Source of the DNA: Annulohypoxylon bovei var. microspora
Taxonomy: Eukaryota; Ascomycota; Sordariomycetes; Xylariales; Hypoxylaceae
DNA: 64,000 bases
NCBI GenBank assembly: GCA_022836615.1
Contig: MU405214.1
Span: 310,001-374,000 of the forward strand
Direction: 5' to 3'
Of this stretch, positions 20,481-33,432 are shown in pieces. The notes below the pieces were generated by a model. The model ran no database searches, was not told the origin of the DNA, and worked only from the letters and a program-made list of their open reading frames with translations. The stretch's first letter is position 1. The number at the start of each line of letters is the position of its first letter. The position numbers were made by a program, and so were the translations under genes.

Positions 20481-23400
20481 CGACTTTTTACGAAATAACG
20501 AAAAAGAAAGAAGAACAAGAACACAAGAACCAGACACTTGGACACTTACTTGCACACGTTTATGAATCACACGAAACGAAACACCAGTTCCTATTATTCC
20601 GTTGAACTCATTTTTTCTTCTATCATCTATTATTTTATTTTTTCCGTTTCTCTTGTTGGTATTTTTAAATATTCGTTCTCGGTTGCCAAACTTGTTCATA
20701 CACTACACTTTTGTCTTTACGACCCAGTGCTCTCGCGCGCACAACCCAAAATCAACAGATCCGACGATGCTCACGCACACCGAAACGAACCCATGACTTT
20801 TTCACTTATTATCATCATCATCATATCATATCATCAACCATCATCATCAATCTATTTTGTCTTATCGAATCTCTCCATCCAAGCTTCGAAATCATCTATC
20901 TCTACCTATCAACCCGCAATCATTTTTATTGTCGACACTTTAGCAAGCGAGCCAGCATCATTCATCGTCATTTTTTTTGCCCGATCTGATTTAATCTTTA
21001 ACCTTCGTCTGTCCCATTTTATTGGATAACTCTCCATCTTTTCGAGAGTCTTTCAAAAAGCCCGATATTATCCAATCGGCACCACTAACGTTATTGCATG
21101 GCGAAAATGGGTCGGTCATTGGGAAGGGGGTGGGAAAGGGGAAGGGGGGGGTGGCCGGTTGGGGGGAGGGGGGAGGTGGAAATTGGCATGTAAGCCCTGG
21201 GGATCGTCGAGGCTACAGACTTTTCTTGTACAACGTTCAAACGGGATCATTGGGACTTGGGGCAGTGCCAGTGCGGCCTGCGATGGAGGTCTTTTCTCAT
21301 TTTTTTGTTCGGGACAGCTGCTTGTTTATTTTTTTCTTTGCTTTCTTTTTCCTTATCACCATTCTATTCATGTTACCACCGCCCCCCAAGCTGATCTGTC
21401 TCCGCTATAGTCGGCAGGCTCTCACGAGGGGGCGGGGTTCATAGCCGGCTTATTTGTCTCTTGAGGGGAAATACGATCGGGATAACGTCTCACGACATAA
21501 TAGGGTTGATTTGTAGTCGGCTTGCTCGAACTCCCCCGAGAGGGGTTGAAGGGGGGTGAGCTGACGAGAGCAATCGAAGCGAGAGAACGTTTATTTCACC
21601 CTTTCTTACCTTTTTCCCTCGTTTCGATTCAAACGGCGCCGATTATTCAGGCTGGGGAGGGGGTTGGTTTGGTTTATTGGTTGGAGCGAGAATCATCCAT
21701 CATCATACGAGAATGACGAAGACATGTCACGGTCGAACAGCACACAGGAAGGCAGTCAAGAGACAGGCAGCTTAACCCAGTAGCTGAAAGGGACTACTAC
21801 TACCACTACTTTATTTTTGGGAACAGCAAGGCAAGAGAGAGAGAGAGAGGGCAAGCACATTTAGAGGCACCCATCCCCCATTTGCGGTTGTTTGTTCGTC
21901 TTATAGCTCAGCTCATCAGTCAGTTTTATTAGCGAAACGTCAAGATGAACTTGAAAACACCCTAGCAAGCAAGCAAAGCAAAGCAAAGCAAAAAAACCAA
22001 ACAAATATGAAAACTACCAATGATCCCAAAAAACAAGTCTCTCGCTCATTCTTCTCATTCTTCTCTATGAACCGACTTCAGTGGATGATGCATACATATC
22101 TCTATATCTCTCCCTCTATCTCTCTCGCTCGCTTCTTCTTCGCTTCCCGCCCGCCCCTTAGCCTAGTTACAAGCAAATGAAAATAAATTCAAAATAAAAA
22201 ATAATAAAGTAAAAAAACTACCGTCTAACGAATGAAGCTACTCTAGCTCATGTGTTCCCTTGACCTATGCCGAACGAGCATATGCACGATACGGATACAT
22301 TAGGTTAGAAATGTGAGATCAGATGGGGTGCTTCCACTTGCCTAAACCAGCTATAAACCAGTTTAACGCTATTATTGTTTTGTTTCTTCCTTTTCTCCTA
22401 GTACTGTAGGTCCTACCTAGTAGCAGGTGTCATTCTTATCTAATACTACATACGACCTACATATGGGCATACATAGTACATATATGCTAGGTACATTACG
22501 GGTCCTTCCCTTCGTACGCCGCCCACGGTAGATACATACATACATATGTGCAGATTATCATGTAGGCTAATTAATATTTTTTTTTTCTTGGAGTAGTTCG
22601 TTCCCATGCTGCGGTGCGTTTCGCTGCGCCCCGAGCCGGCTTGCACCAGTAGGATTACAGAGAAATAGTAATAAATTCGCACCCTCAACTATGCCCGATC
22701 CCGATTCGCTCCCTCTCTTTACCTTTAAGTAGACCGTAGGTGGGACGGGCCTGTTAGAGATCCCCGAATCGAGCTAATCAGAGGAATAAGCCCAGCGCTG
22801 CGTCCTCATTGGAGGCGCCGTAGGTCGCTTTTTCTCCGCCAAGACATGCATCTGAGCTCACATGGGCTATTGCTTGCGCGTTCCTATTCTTTTTCTTCAG
22901 AGTCGAAAGTCTACCTCTTCGTCTTCTCATTGTATGGTTCTCTGGTTCTCTGGTAAATACACACGTTCGAGTTTTCCACGTATTCCCGAACATTGCCATA
23001 TAGGTATAGGCCTAGGTGGTCAGTCAGTCAGGTAGGTATGGCGAATGTTTGGTTCGAGGGTCACTGAGAACGGCCGTCACGGCGCATATATATGAATATT
23101 CCAAGACAGGAACCCGCATCGGTAGGTAGGTAACGTTGGATGGTAACAATTCGGGCTAGTCAAGTATGACAAAGCGTTCGTGTGTCTAACTGTATGTCTC
23201 GTCTTACTCTCCTCATTAAGGCACCGTCGACCTAAATAGAGATAAAATAAAAATAAACCCCGATAAAGACAAAGACGAAATCGCGCGCGGGCGTGACCTC
23301 ACCCATCATCCATCATCCACCATCCACATTCATCATCCACACTTTTCTTCAAGCACCATCCGCAAAGCCACATACGCACCTTTACCTATAGCAGCACCGA

Positions 23401-24373
23401 CGCGCCCACATGCTGTCTCAAACACGGGACTCCGGGGGAAGCATGCAGGTTTTGGGAGGTTAGTGTGGGAAGCAGATACATATTTTAGCTCGCCGTTGGT
23501 GGGTTGGTGGGTGTTCACGCGAGACAGGTTTGCGGTCCGGCCGAGCAGAAAGGGGTGGTAGATTACGAGGGGTTGGTTGATCTCGTGGTTGACAGCTGGC
23601 ATTTCCCCATCCTCCATTCCCCATCCACACATTTTTATTTTACGGCCTACGACCTACGACCTTACGACCTACATTCGTGCATACACACACACATACACAC
23701 ACAAGCTTCTCCCTACAGTAGCGTAGGTACCTTACCTAACCAAGGCAGACTTCGTTCATGTGTGTGGGCAGACCTGCGCGTGCGGTCTTTCCTATAGGCC
23801 CTCCCCGATCCCATACCATTACCTGCTAAGGGCCCTCGAAGGTTGGTACGGTAGGTATGAACGTATGTATGTAAGATCACAAGTGAGATCGGAATACGGA
23901 TGTTCGCATCTGCGCATCTGCTACCGGTATAGGTAGGTAGGCAGCGTGGCTAACCGTATCCTCTGCTCTGCCTTGGTAGGCCACCACATCCTTATTGATC
24001 TACCTAACATCACCACCATATTCCCACACTACACTATCTATGACGAGAGCCGCACTACGTAAATACGTTATAACGCAAGGGGAGACAAGCTACCTGCCAA
24101 GATCACTTCAGGAAGGACGATCAAGGCACGCGCCTTACCTTATTCCGCCTTGAGATCTAGACCGTCTCAGACCCAGGCCGTCATGACTAAGAAACACAAG
24201 CACTTTGTGCCTCTACAGTCACTGTTGCTACCTACCTACTGCGACCTATTTAATTTACTTAACCTGTACCTGGCGTCCCCCTAACGACCAGTCCAGCTCG
24301 TCCGACGTGCTCGTCGCCAACGACCAGGCAGCCGGGAAGCCGGAATGCCCTGGAGTCTTGCGCCGGGGCGTTG

Positions 24374-24374
<1 letters not shown>
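20481..24374. other. bZIP 3' region and gene-poor intergenic DNA
   Basis: The first several hundred bases are T-rich with ATC/CAT repeats (20806-20850) and probably form the bZIP 3' UTR. A G-rich tract lies at 21121-21176. Further right are AAGC, CATC and TAGG microsatellites. No frame shows a recognisable protein; the longest (minus strand 23632-23333 and plus strand 21022-21444) have no domain and lie in low-complexity sequence. Confidence 0.45.
21121..21176 (+). other. G-quadruplex-prone G tract
   Basis: More than six runs of three or more G within 56 bases on the coding strand of the bZIP gene, 640 bases past its stop codon. If transcribed, it could fold as an RNA quadruplex in the 3' UTR; otherwise it marks a DNA quadruplex site. 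Confidence 0.55.
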
Positions 24375-24410
<36 letters not shown>

Positions 24411-24553
24411 GTTTTGGGGGGGGTGGGGGGGGGGGTTTTTTTGTTATGCGCGGGGCCCCACAAAACAAGACAGAGGGGTGGTGGTGNNNNNNNNNNCCGC
24501 CGCCCCCCCCCCCCCCCCCCCCCCCCCCCGCCGGCCCCCCCCCCCCCCCCCCG

Positions 24554-24585
<32 letters not shown>
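24375..24585. other. Assembly gap with artefactual G and C homopolymers
   Basis: Ten Ns at 24487-24496 are preceded by a 35-base G run (24375-24409) and other G-rich sequence, and followed by nearly 90 bases of almost pure C. The mirror arrangement (G into the gap, C out of it) is what low-quality read ends produce when a gap is closed by scaffolding. Sequence, length and reading frames here should not be trusted. Confidence 0.9.
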
Positions 24586-24586
<1 letters not shown>

Positions 24587-27500
24587 CGGGTAGCTGCTTT
24601 TCTGCTGCTTGCCTGCGCCTTTGTTTTTCTCTCTCGCGGGCCACCAGTCATGCCATCGCCTGTGGTACGTGTCAGTATTCCTCTGGGTGCCGTCGCACTC
24701 GGCACTTTATTCCTTCATGTTTCTTTTCCCCACGGGGATGGGAGGCTGTTTGGATGTCTGGTGTAACAAGATTTGATACGGAGGATAGGAGGGACGGGTA
24801 GGTACTATCTAATGCCTTGTTATTTAGCGGTGCCTGTCTCGAGTAGAGTGAGGAAAATGACGATATAGAGACTTTATTGGCCTTAATTCGCCCTGAGATA
24901 AACCGGTAGGTAGTGGTATAAACGAGTTAAGATTATACACACTTTTTCGCAACACGTCTACGGTATAATATACCTGAGGTAATACACATAAGGGCTTAGT
25001 GGCGTCCCCCCCAGCTACAGGTACTTCTCGTCCTATCGATGGCTATAATATCTTAACATATATGACCTCTCACGCACTACGTAGATCCACTGAGGGGAAT
25101 AATAACCCCGTCATGCTCTTCCTCGCTATAGAAAACAAAGGTATCACTACGTTTCCTAGCTCACGATGTTTGTGCGCGTGTTGTATCTGCATTTCTACGA
25201 TTGGCATACCTGACACCGCCTTCGCCATGACTCCTTCTTCGTCATATCGGCCCCTTTATGCCTTAGAACGTCGATCAAGCACGTCGTCCCACAAAGGTCC
25301 TAGGTATACTACGTCGCCCACGTACTATGTAGCATTTAGGTACGTTCTACGCAACGGGCGTACCACGCAGCACCGGCGTACTACGGGATCGCCAGAACCG
25401 TCGCAAAGACCAGGACGGCTGGACAGTACCTTATTAGGTGCTTAGAGGGTAGGTAGGTAAGGTAAGTTCGCGACCACTCGCGGCGCGCGGAACACGTCTT
25501 ACAGATATATCCCTGGTGTGGAATAAGGAGGCCGATAAGACGACATAGATGGCGGAATCCGACGAGTGGTGATAGGAGATAGGACCTTTTGCCTACGAAT
25601 ATAACACGGGCGACGCGGAAGAGGCTTGATCGAGAGAGATCGGAGAGGGGACATACAGTACAGTAGGACATGTCACCGCCGGAGAAAAAGGGCGCGCATG
25701 GTTTCGCAGCATCAATGTTTTTCTTTTCTAATTTCTCTCCTTTGTATACATGAAATCGATCACGCTTACACGGCTTACGCCCATCCGGGACGTACGGCGT
25801 CCGCCCCCGGAACCACAGGCTGGTAAGTCATGGGCTGGGCGACGGGACGTGATAAAGCAAGGAGGTAAGGCTCTACCTATCTCCATTTCCGTCGTAAAGA
25901 GAAACCGTTATTCGCGGCGCGTTACACACCCACCAGCCGTAGATACGGACTGGGATCTTCGGGTTATACAGGTTAGGAAACAACCCCCTAAGGCAAGGAG
26001 CAAAAAAAGCGACGTAACGTCCAAGGCTAGGCGCTCTATCCCGCGAAAGCAACGGATGACATCGGGTGGTGGACCGTCGCCGTTCTCCCTGAGAACATAC
26101 CTATCTACCGTAGCCAATGCTGGTGCTGAGTTGACTGTATCTCATGCAAGTCACAGGAAGTAGCAAGAAAGAAAAAAAAACTAGCTTACGTTGATGCCGA
26201 CGAACTCCCATATTTCTAAGCCTGGACTTACTTCGAAGCCGTCGTAATCTATCTACGCATGTAACATATGCCTCTTCAACCCGAAGAGTGGTCAAAAGTG
26301 CAAAAAACCTAACTCCTTACCGGTCAATCCAGTATATTAAAATATATGAAACAGCGGCAGGCTCAGTCAGCCGCATGGCTTCTCCACACGGGGAAACGAA
26401 GCTGGGGAGCGTGTATGGAGGGCTGGGACGGGATGGACATATGGCACGAGTCGAAGGCTTTCCAGTCAATCGATTAGTGAGTGAAGCTCGTAGCCCACAA
26501 AGTCTGCCTCGACAGAGCGCCGAGAGCCAACCAAGCACCCCAATTCAGCCAATTCATTATCAGCCCGCGACCCCATTGGCAGATCCGGCACTGCAGCAAG
26601 CGAGGGGCGGCTGCCGAGATACCCCAAAGTGCACCTTTGTCAACCGAATATCCAGGTAAAACCCGTAAGCCAAGGTTGAACTTGACTTTCCACTCCGAGT
26701 CGTGTTCTACGGGTTCTGCGGCGAAAGGCACTGTAACTATCTCGTTCTACCCTATCCTCCCGCGCGCCCACCCCCCCTTTTCGCAACTTTCCCGGCCAGA
26801 AAAAAAGGCAACCCCCAGGTCGGCGAGAGAGAGAGAGACAGACAAGCTTAGAAACATGCATTCCCCCACAATCGTCGATGCATATGCAGAGATGATGTAC
26901 AGCAGCATATCTAGTCGCTACTACATGCTGCGACCTCACCCTCCTCCGGGAACCCCACGAATAAGGCAAGGCAAAAGGTAACTAGCAAAAAGAGAAAAAT
27001 CAAAGGGGTCTTCCATCCCCCCCTTCCGCCCCCCTCCCTCCGCGGATTCGCTCGATCGGTCTAATCGTCATGTTTGCGAGTACAAAAGGGAATCTGCCCT
27101 GCCCCAAGATACAATACATACATACATACAATACATACATACCAGCGTACATGCTTGCGAGACTCCGTATCCATTGCGCTAGGATGCCGTAACAGAGGGC
27201 CACGACGGGCCGGAGCACTGCATGACCCCAATTGACAAATGGCCAAATTTTTCTTACTCTCCCCCTACCCTATAGCAGGCCCGGCGCGAGCGGGATGCAG
27301 CTTATTTCTTGGAGTTCGTAGGATTATACTTGTCCTTCCAAATCCTAAGCGCGGCGCGTCATTGGTCAGCAAAGAGACGAGCGTTGCAATAACAGGTAGA
27401 CAGGTATATGCTAGATTCGGAGTAGCTCGGCAAAGCGGTGGGAAAGGGGACAGCGCAGAGTATCAGGTTGGTGGGCTAAGTGGCAGATATGTAGGTAGGT

Positions 27501-28065
27501 ACGTAGAGCAGAGAACAAAGAAGAGAGAGAGCGTCGACCAAGCGCCGGACAGCTCCGCTAACTGCAACTGAGGCATTTACATTGGCCGTGGGCGCGAGAG
27601 GCTAAGAGGCGCCCATAGGACGAACAGCGGACGAAACAAAGTGGGAGAGGAAAGAAAAAAAGAGGGAAAAGGAAGAAACAGAAGGCGACAATTCCCGGGT
27701 TCGGTGAAAGATGAGGCTCTGATTCGCCTAGAACCCACCCCCTCCAGGCCCGTTTCCGCGGCCCGTCCGCTGTTGGAGAAAGATGGGAAAATCCCAAAAA
27801 ATAGGGAGCAAAAAGAGGAACCCTAGTTCTAGACCCGACCGGAGACCACCTTTCGTCAAAGCGACCAGAACGGGAAAGCAGGAAAGTAAGGCGAACACTT
27901 TGCTACTGGTGCCGGGAGCACGGAGAGCCTGTCGTCTTACTTGGGGGCCACTCACCCGCGACGGCCGGGGTCCTGCAGCTTCTTCTTGCTGCGCCGCCGA
28001 CGCACGGGGTGAGGTAGCGAAAGGGAGAGGGAGATGGTGCCAAGAGGAGTAATAATAAAGGGTCG
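24586..28065. other. Gene-poor intergenic region
   Basis: About 3.5 kb without a supported gene. Contains TAGG runs (about 25449-25461 and 27491-27501) and CATA repeats (27113-27142). Open frames overlap on both strands and have no recognisable domain. Confidence 0.45.
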
Positions 28066-30718
28066 TCATACGAGAGACCTTACGAGACTGGATAGATAAA
28101 TATTGACAACTTACCATGTATTACCCAGCGTCTTATTGCCGTTCTCTTCAGCCAACCGGTAGTACCTCGCAGAAGCGTACTATAGAGGAAGCATACGGTT
28201 AGTCTCATGTGATCTCCTTCCCCCTTTCCTTACTTAGGTAGTGTATGTAGGTACGAGTATGGGTATACGGAGGCAATGTAAGTTAAGGGGGGGAAGAGGT
28301 TAGGTACGTAAGTCGTCAGGTTCCATATGTCGCCGAGTGGCCCTGATTTGCGGCCGAGCTCAAGCCTCATTGCTGCCCAACGGGAGCGGGATCGTGATTT
28401 ACGAGCAGCCAACAGGGCTACTTAGCTCGCCGCTTCTCCCTTTGGAGAGCACTAGGAGAAGACAAGACATCCTGATCTAACCTCGAACGCTAAGCGAGCT
28501 GAGCTGATCATGACAAGCCACAATCTAAACCACATGAGGCTGACACCTCATCGTGTGTAGCTGTCGCTCATGGGTGCATGGTGTGTTGTGAGCTTTGGGC
28601 AGGGACGTGAGGCGACGGATTTGGAAGTGATATGTGACGGAGAGTGGAAATAGATAGGCGGCGAGGGAGAGAGGAAGAGAAAGAAGAAGCGAGTCTGGGA
28701 GCCTGGGCGTCGCTTCGCGCCTAACCTCACACATACCTTGTCTTTCTTGCACCCGAAGCCCTCAAGATAGCACCAGCCGACTTCATTCATGGCATCTGCG
28801 TAGACCGAGGAGAGCCCCCGTACGTTAGCCTATCGCATCTCGCAAAGCCCGTCCACGCAGCGAAGAGGTGGTGGTCTGTTCTCGACAGGTTGGTCGGACC
28901 ACATCACTTACCGGTATCTCCAAGGTTTGCGGCCGTCTCATAATACTGCCCGATGTTAGACATTAGCCGATATGATCATCACATAAACAGCGGGACTCTC
29001 AGCGACGACAACACATCTCGGACTGGGTAGGTAAGGCAGTCGTAAAGTGTCGTAATCATCTCTTCCTTCACACACACACTTTCACTTCATCTTTCCCCTT
29101 TTCATCGATGTTCATTAATCATCATCCACTTGACACAACTCCTACTACCCCTATTCCGGCCGGGTGCTTCAATAATGAAACGGTGACAGTAACGTAAATA
29201 TTGGATGGATTGACCCACCTGCTTGGCGGCGACTGGGTCTCGCGGGATGCCCCAGCCGTGGCGGAAGCAATTCGCCAATTCGAAGATGGCCAGGACGAGC
29301 TCGCCCTTGGCGGCGCCGCCTTTCTTGAGGCCCGCCTGTAGCGCCATGCTCTCGACCGCTGCCGCGTTCGACGCCGCCGCCGAAAGGTACGTGACGGCTC
29401 GCTCGGGATCAGGTTCGCAACCCCAGCCGTGCCTGAAGGTCCGCCAAAAAGATGCGGTCGTTAGCTAGCTTTTCCTCTGACCTGAGATGTAATGTACTTT
29501 TCGATATTTCCTATGCTGCTACTGCTGCTACTGCTGCAATACTTCGTATTCGTATGTCTGCGAATAGCTAGACATGAAGACAACTTTGCCACTATCAGTC
29601 TATTCGCATGCCTATCCATCCATCCGTCAGGTCTGCTAGCGAGCTACTCAGGAGTTGAGGCTCTTCCGTTCATCCCATTCTTCCATTTCTGTGGAAAGGA
29701 GAAGGAAAGATGCTTCTAGACCCGTAAGGAGAAGCGTCCATGTGACAGACGGGGACGAGTAAAGATGCGATGCGACGCTTCCATAAATAGCATCGCATGA
29801 AGCAGAGGCAGAAAGGTGCAGGCGATGGCAACCCAAACAAGATAACTAGGTAGGTACTGACCTCAGAGCGAGCCCGTAGAGGACCTGGCTCAGGGGATTA
29901 TTGGCGCCCTGGGGATCGGCCAGGCTCCCGAAGAGCCGCGTAGACTGGTCGAGCTGGCCGCCCTCGTGCAATCGGATGGCCTCCTGTATCTGGTCGTCGA
30001 TGGCCTTGGACGAGACCGTGCCGTCCGACCTCCCGTTTCCGCTTCCGTTTCCGTTTCCGCCGACGTCATCGTGTAGCCTGAGCCCGGCCAAGTCCGTGGA
30101 GGAGGGGGGGTAGGAGGAGTTGTGATTCGAGCGCGCCGACGGCGACGGCGAGGCGACGCTGGGCGATCTGCTCCGGCGCTGGCCCCTCTCGTTGGCCTCG
30201 GCCAGGATCGTGGCCCTCTTCTCCCACTGGCTCTCGCTCGCGTCCTTGTCCACGCCTCCCAGCGCTAAGCCTACGCCCCCGAGCGCTCCGGCTACTCCTC
30301 CTCCCTTGCTAGCCGACGTCTTCCCGTCGGCCGCGAACACGTTGATCTGCGGCAGGTTCTCGGGCACGAACTCGGACGTGGGCGGGGCCTTGGACAGGCG
30401 CAGGCGCTGCGAGAGGCGTCGGTGGGTGGAGTGCTGCTCCTTGCCGGGGACGTCGCTCTGGACGGAAGAGGTGGAGCTGCCGCGCGAACGGGGTCTGAAC
30501 ACGTCGAGGCTGCGGCGCGTCTTGGAGGGCGAGATCGAGCCGCCGCCGGCACCTTTGGCCGTCAGGTAGTTTCTGTTGGTCGGCGGGTGGATGATCTCTT
30601 GCGTGTGAGTGTCGGACCGTATGAACGTGAACTCGGGGCCTGCCAATCTATCCAGAGTTTCGCGATCGACGCCGCCGTCCAAGTGATCCTTCTTCTTGAT
30701 TAGATCGCGGAGCCCCAT
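28066..30718 (-). CDS. Sel1-repeat protein related to fission yeast Nif1
   Basis: Six exons on the minus strand: 30718-29862, 29432-29219, 28945-28912, 28795-28737, 28179-28115 and a tentative last exon 28078-28066, giving about 413 residues. The start MGLRDLIKKKDHL is typical of proteins annotated as the cell-cycle inhibitor Nif1. Residues 1-260 are disordered and serine-rich. Sel1-type repeats follow: LHEGGQLDQSTRLFGSLAD, then LYGLALRHGWGCEPDPERAV, ELANCFRHGWGIPRDPVAAK, and AMNEVGWCYLEGFGCKKDK. Sel1 repeats form helical scaffolds for protein binding; Nif1 in fission yeast inhibits the kinase Nim1. Each internal splice keeps the repeat register, but the introns are unusually long (429, 273, 116, 557 bp). 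The last splice after GNKTLGNT is uncertain: acceptors near 28079 and 28088 give different short tails, and one further left cannot be excluded. Confidence 0.8.
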
Positions 30719-31811
30719 CGTTTATGATTGGTCGCGATCGGTCTTCTCTTCTCTCTGCTTCTTCCTGTTTCTGGTTATATATAGCAATCCAATGAGAGGA
30801 GACTTAAGTCGCAAAACACTATGATGTAGATAATTATAGGATTGGATTCGTTCGAGCAGTATTAGCAATAGTAGTAGTAGTAGCAGTAGTAGTAGCAGCA
30901 AGAGCAGTAATTGTCGTTCCTCGGTTCTTTAATAGGCGCTCATTATTTCAAGCTAGGCTATTCACTCAGCCCCAGGCTTATGCGCGGTGTCTTCACTTTC
31001 GAACGACCTAAAAGGGGTGGCTGTGATATTCAGCTTCCTATTCGCGCCCCTTCGAGTAACAAAAGACAAGACACCTAAACCCTTTGTTTCAATCCTTTCG
31101 GTACGAGGAGCGGGTTGACCTCTTTCCAGAGAACCGACGTGCCAAGATTGGCCCAAGATTGACCGTACCTGTTTCGGAGACCTTTTTTCGGGTCGCAGAA
31201 TGGATGGTTGGAGTCTTGAAGGTGGGGTGACCTTGGGTGACCCGGGTGAACTAACCTGTAGGACGCAGGGGGGGGGAAGGAGGAAAGAGGGAGCCTCTAA
31301 TTCAGTAATTATAAGCCCCTTATACCCCAGTTGTAGCCGGAAGTTACGACTTCCAACACACAGTTTGAGACATACTTAATTCTCAAATGCTAATGTTAAT
31401 TCTAATAAATCAATTACCTCTCAAGATTTTTAAGCAAGTCACCGTCATTTAACAAGTACGAAGCAATACATTTTATTTTCTGTTCTGTTCTGCAGCAATT
31501 ATTTAGCTCTCTCTCTCTCTTTTCTGTTTCATTGTCTCATCCTCGTTAGGGGTATCAACTCCCTAACAGACGCCTCGCCTAAGGCACATCATCGCAGAAG
31601 GGGTATCAAGTCCGTAGTACAAAGAAGGCAACCTTCGAACGCCAAACTAACGGCCATGGCATATGCCGTTTAGATGCTAGCCTAAAAGACCAGAAACCGG
31701 ATCGTAGAAAATAAGAACACTGTCCTTAGCATATTTTGAACATTGTCCAAAAGACAAATGTTGCGAAGACCTAGATGCGTTAGTAACAGAGTCGTCGGGA
31801 AGGCTCATTCA
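30719..31811. other. Intergenic region between two minus-strand genes
   Basis: Contains the promoter of the Sel1-repeat gene next to 30718 and the 3' UTR of the CCCH gene next to 31811. A GTA/GCA trinucleotide repeat lies at 30870-30909, a CT microsatellite near 31507-31520, and a short direct repeat (GGGGTATCAA) near 31550 and 31599. No gene seen. Confidence 0.5.
30870..30909. repeat. GTA/GCA trinucleotide repeat
   Basis: About 13 imperfect GTA/GCA triplets about 150 bases upstream of the Sel1-repeat start codon. Length variation here could affect the 5' leader. Confidence 0.75.
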
Positions 31812-33432
31812 TTAGAATCCGATGTAGTCTTTCTGCTCGGCGAAGTCAAGATCGTCGTCTTCATTCTTGATATATTCTTCAACGTCGACAGAATCCACGT
31901 CATCGCTGTCTGCCGCAGCGTCCTCGTCATCGCTTGACAAGTCTTCTAGGTCTCCGGAAGACAGACGGTTGCTCTTCTTGCGTAGGACACTCGCCCTTTC
32001 GATATGGGGACGCTTACAACCCTTGTTCTTACAAGTGCCCGTGTTGCTGAACTCCGGACACTCGAACACATGGCGATCGGGGCAGTTCGCTCCCTGCTCG
32101 CAGTATCCATACGTTCCAAAGGCACGGCACACGGGATCTGTTGGAGAGTGCTCGACGTGGATATACGAGCACGACGCGTTGTGACAGTTACCCTTGGCGA
32201 AATGCACGCAGAGGGGGGTTCGCTGCTCTGTAACGTCATGTGAAAGGTCACAATCTTCACCTTGTAGGCATTTACCCTTTAATAGATAGTCTCGGCACAC
32301 AGCCGTCTTGGAGGCATCGTGGATGTAGCGGCACGTGGGGCCTTTGGGACAGGTTCCTACAAGACAATATTAGTACCTGTACCGGGGATCTTACCACGCC
32401 GCAATCCTCCTTGATTCGCGAAATGGGCTCTTTCGTAGTTTGAAGGAAGACGATACCGGTCCATGCGAAGGCCTTGCATAGCTCGTTGACCTTCATGATT
32501 CCGCCAGCGAATCTAGCAATGGTATTTATCAGTATCCAATTCGAATCTGGTTTTAGGGTACATACCGCTGAGCTTGAACGACACCATTTCGAATAAGGTT
32601 GCCGTGCTTGGTTCGATAAAACTTGACTCCGCCGACGGTAGTCACCTTAGGGGTAGCGGAAGGGGGGTTGACGTCGTCTAGAAACCAGCCCTGGTCAGCG
32701 ACTGAGGATTGTACACCTACTCGTAGAACTACTCACCTTGCGCCTTGACGAGCTTACTACCCTGCTGAACGATCCGGAAGCGGATACCGTCCACCACAAC
32801 CTCGTACGGAGAAGCTGACTGGGGTGTGTTAGGATAGTCAATTGGGGCAACGCTAGCGCCACCTTGAACCACGCTGTTCATAAAAGCAGTCTTCTCTTGC
32901 TTGTTTCGTTGTAGTTGCTTCTGGCGGACCGTCTGTCCCATTGCGTTAACGCGATTCTGCGATTCCTTCTCGTAGATATCTGCCTTAATCAATTGTAGGT
33001 GTCGGTCGTGTTTGGTGACGAATGACGGGGTAGGAGGATCAGAAGTGTCGTTGGTGCCATCGCCTGAATCGGAGGCGGGTCGAGATTGGCCATTGAGGAC
33101 CAAAGTCTTGTTGCGATAAGTCGGAAACGGTCTACCTAGGCCGCCTCGTCCACCGTGGTAGTTTACAGGGAAAGGGTACGGGGAAGCACGATAGTGAGAC
33201 GCGCGAGAAGGGCGGTGATGGTCTTAATATGTTAGCATTACTTTTGGGGATACAGGAATTTAAAGATTGGATGGGATGGCAAACCTGAGTTCAGGCCGTC
33301 GCGTTTAGCCTTAAATCGATTGATTTTACCTAGATAAATATGAGTATAAGGGCTGACAAAATGCCATTATTAAAACGTACTGGATAGGTTGCTGATCTTG
33401 GCGATCAGTTCCTCATCTTCAGGAGACGACAT
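31812..33432 (-). CDS. CCCH zinc-finger protein, ZC3H3 / Red5 type
   Basis: Six exons (33432-33381, 33329-33285, 33222-32737, 32677-32566, 32512-32457, 32356-31812) give 431 residues. All five introns are 50-99 bp and joins keep the frame. The N-terminus is MSSPEDEELIAKISNL, then basic KINRFKAKRDG. Five tandem CCCH fingers occupy the C-terminal half: CKAFAWTGTCPKGPTCRYIH and CRDYLLKGKCLQGEDCDLSH (C-x8-C-x5-C-x3-H), CVHFAKGNCHNASCSYIH (x7, x4, x3), CRAFGTYGYCEQGANCPDRH, and CPEFSNTGTCKNKGCKRPH (x8, x4, x3). The tail is highly acidic. Five fingers in this spacing match human ZC3H3 and fission yeast Red5, which link poly(A) metabolism with nuclear RNA export or exosome-mediated decay. The first finger is split by an intron whose in-frame read-through would destroy it, so intron retention could give a variant. 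It is divergent from TFG2. Confidence 0.9.

Noticed and set aside
19763..20605. 280-codon plus-strand frame overlapping the bZIP gene
   Set aside because: It is an Arg/Ala/Gly-rich shadow produced by the GC-rich third positions of the real bZIP frame and has no domain.
24205..24801. 198-codon frame across the N gap
   Set aside because: Encoded mostly by G and C homopolymers around an assembly gap.
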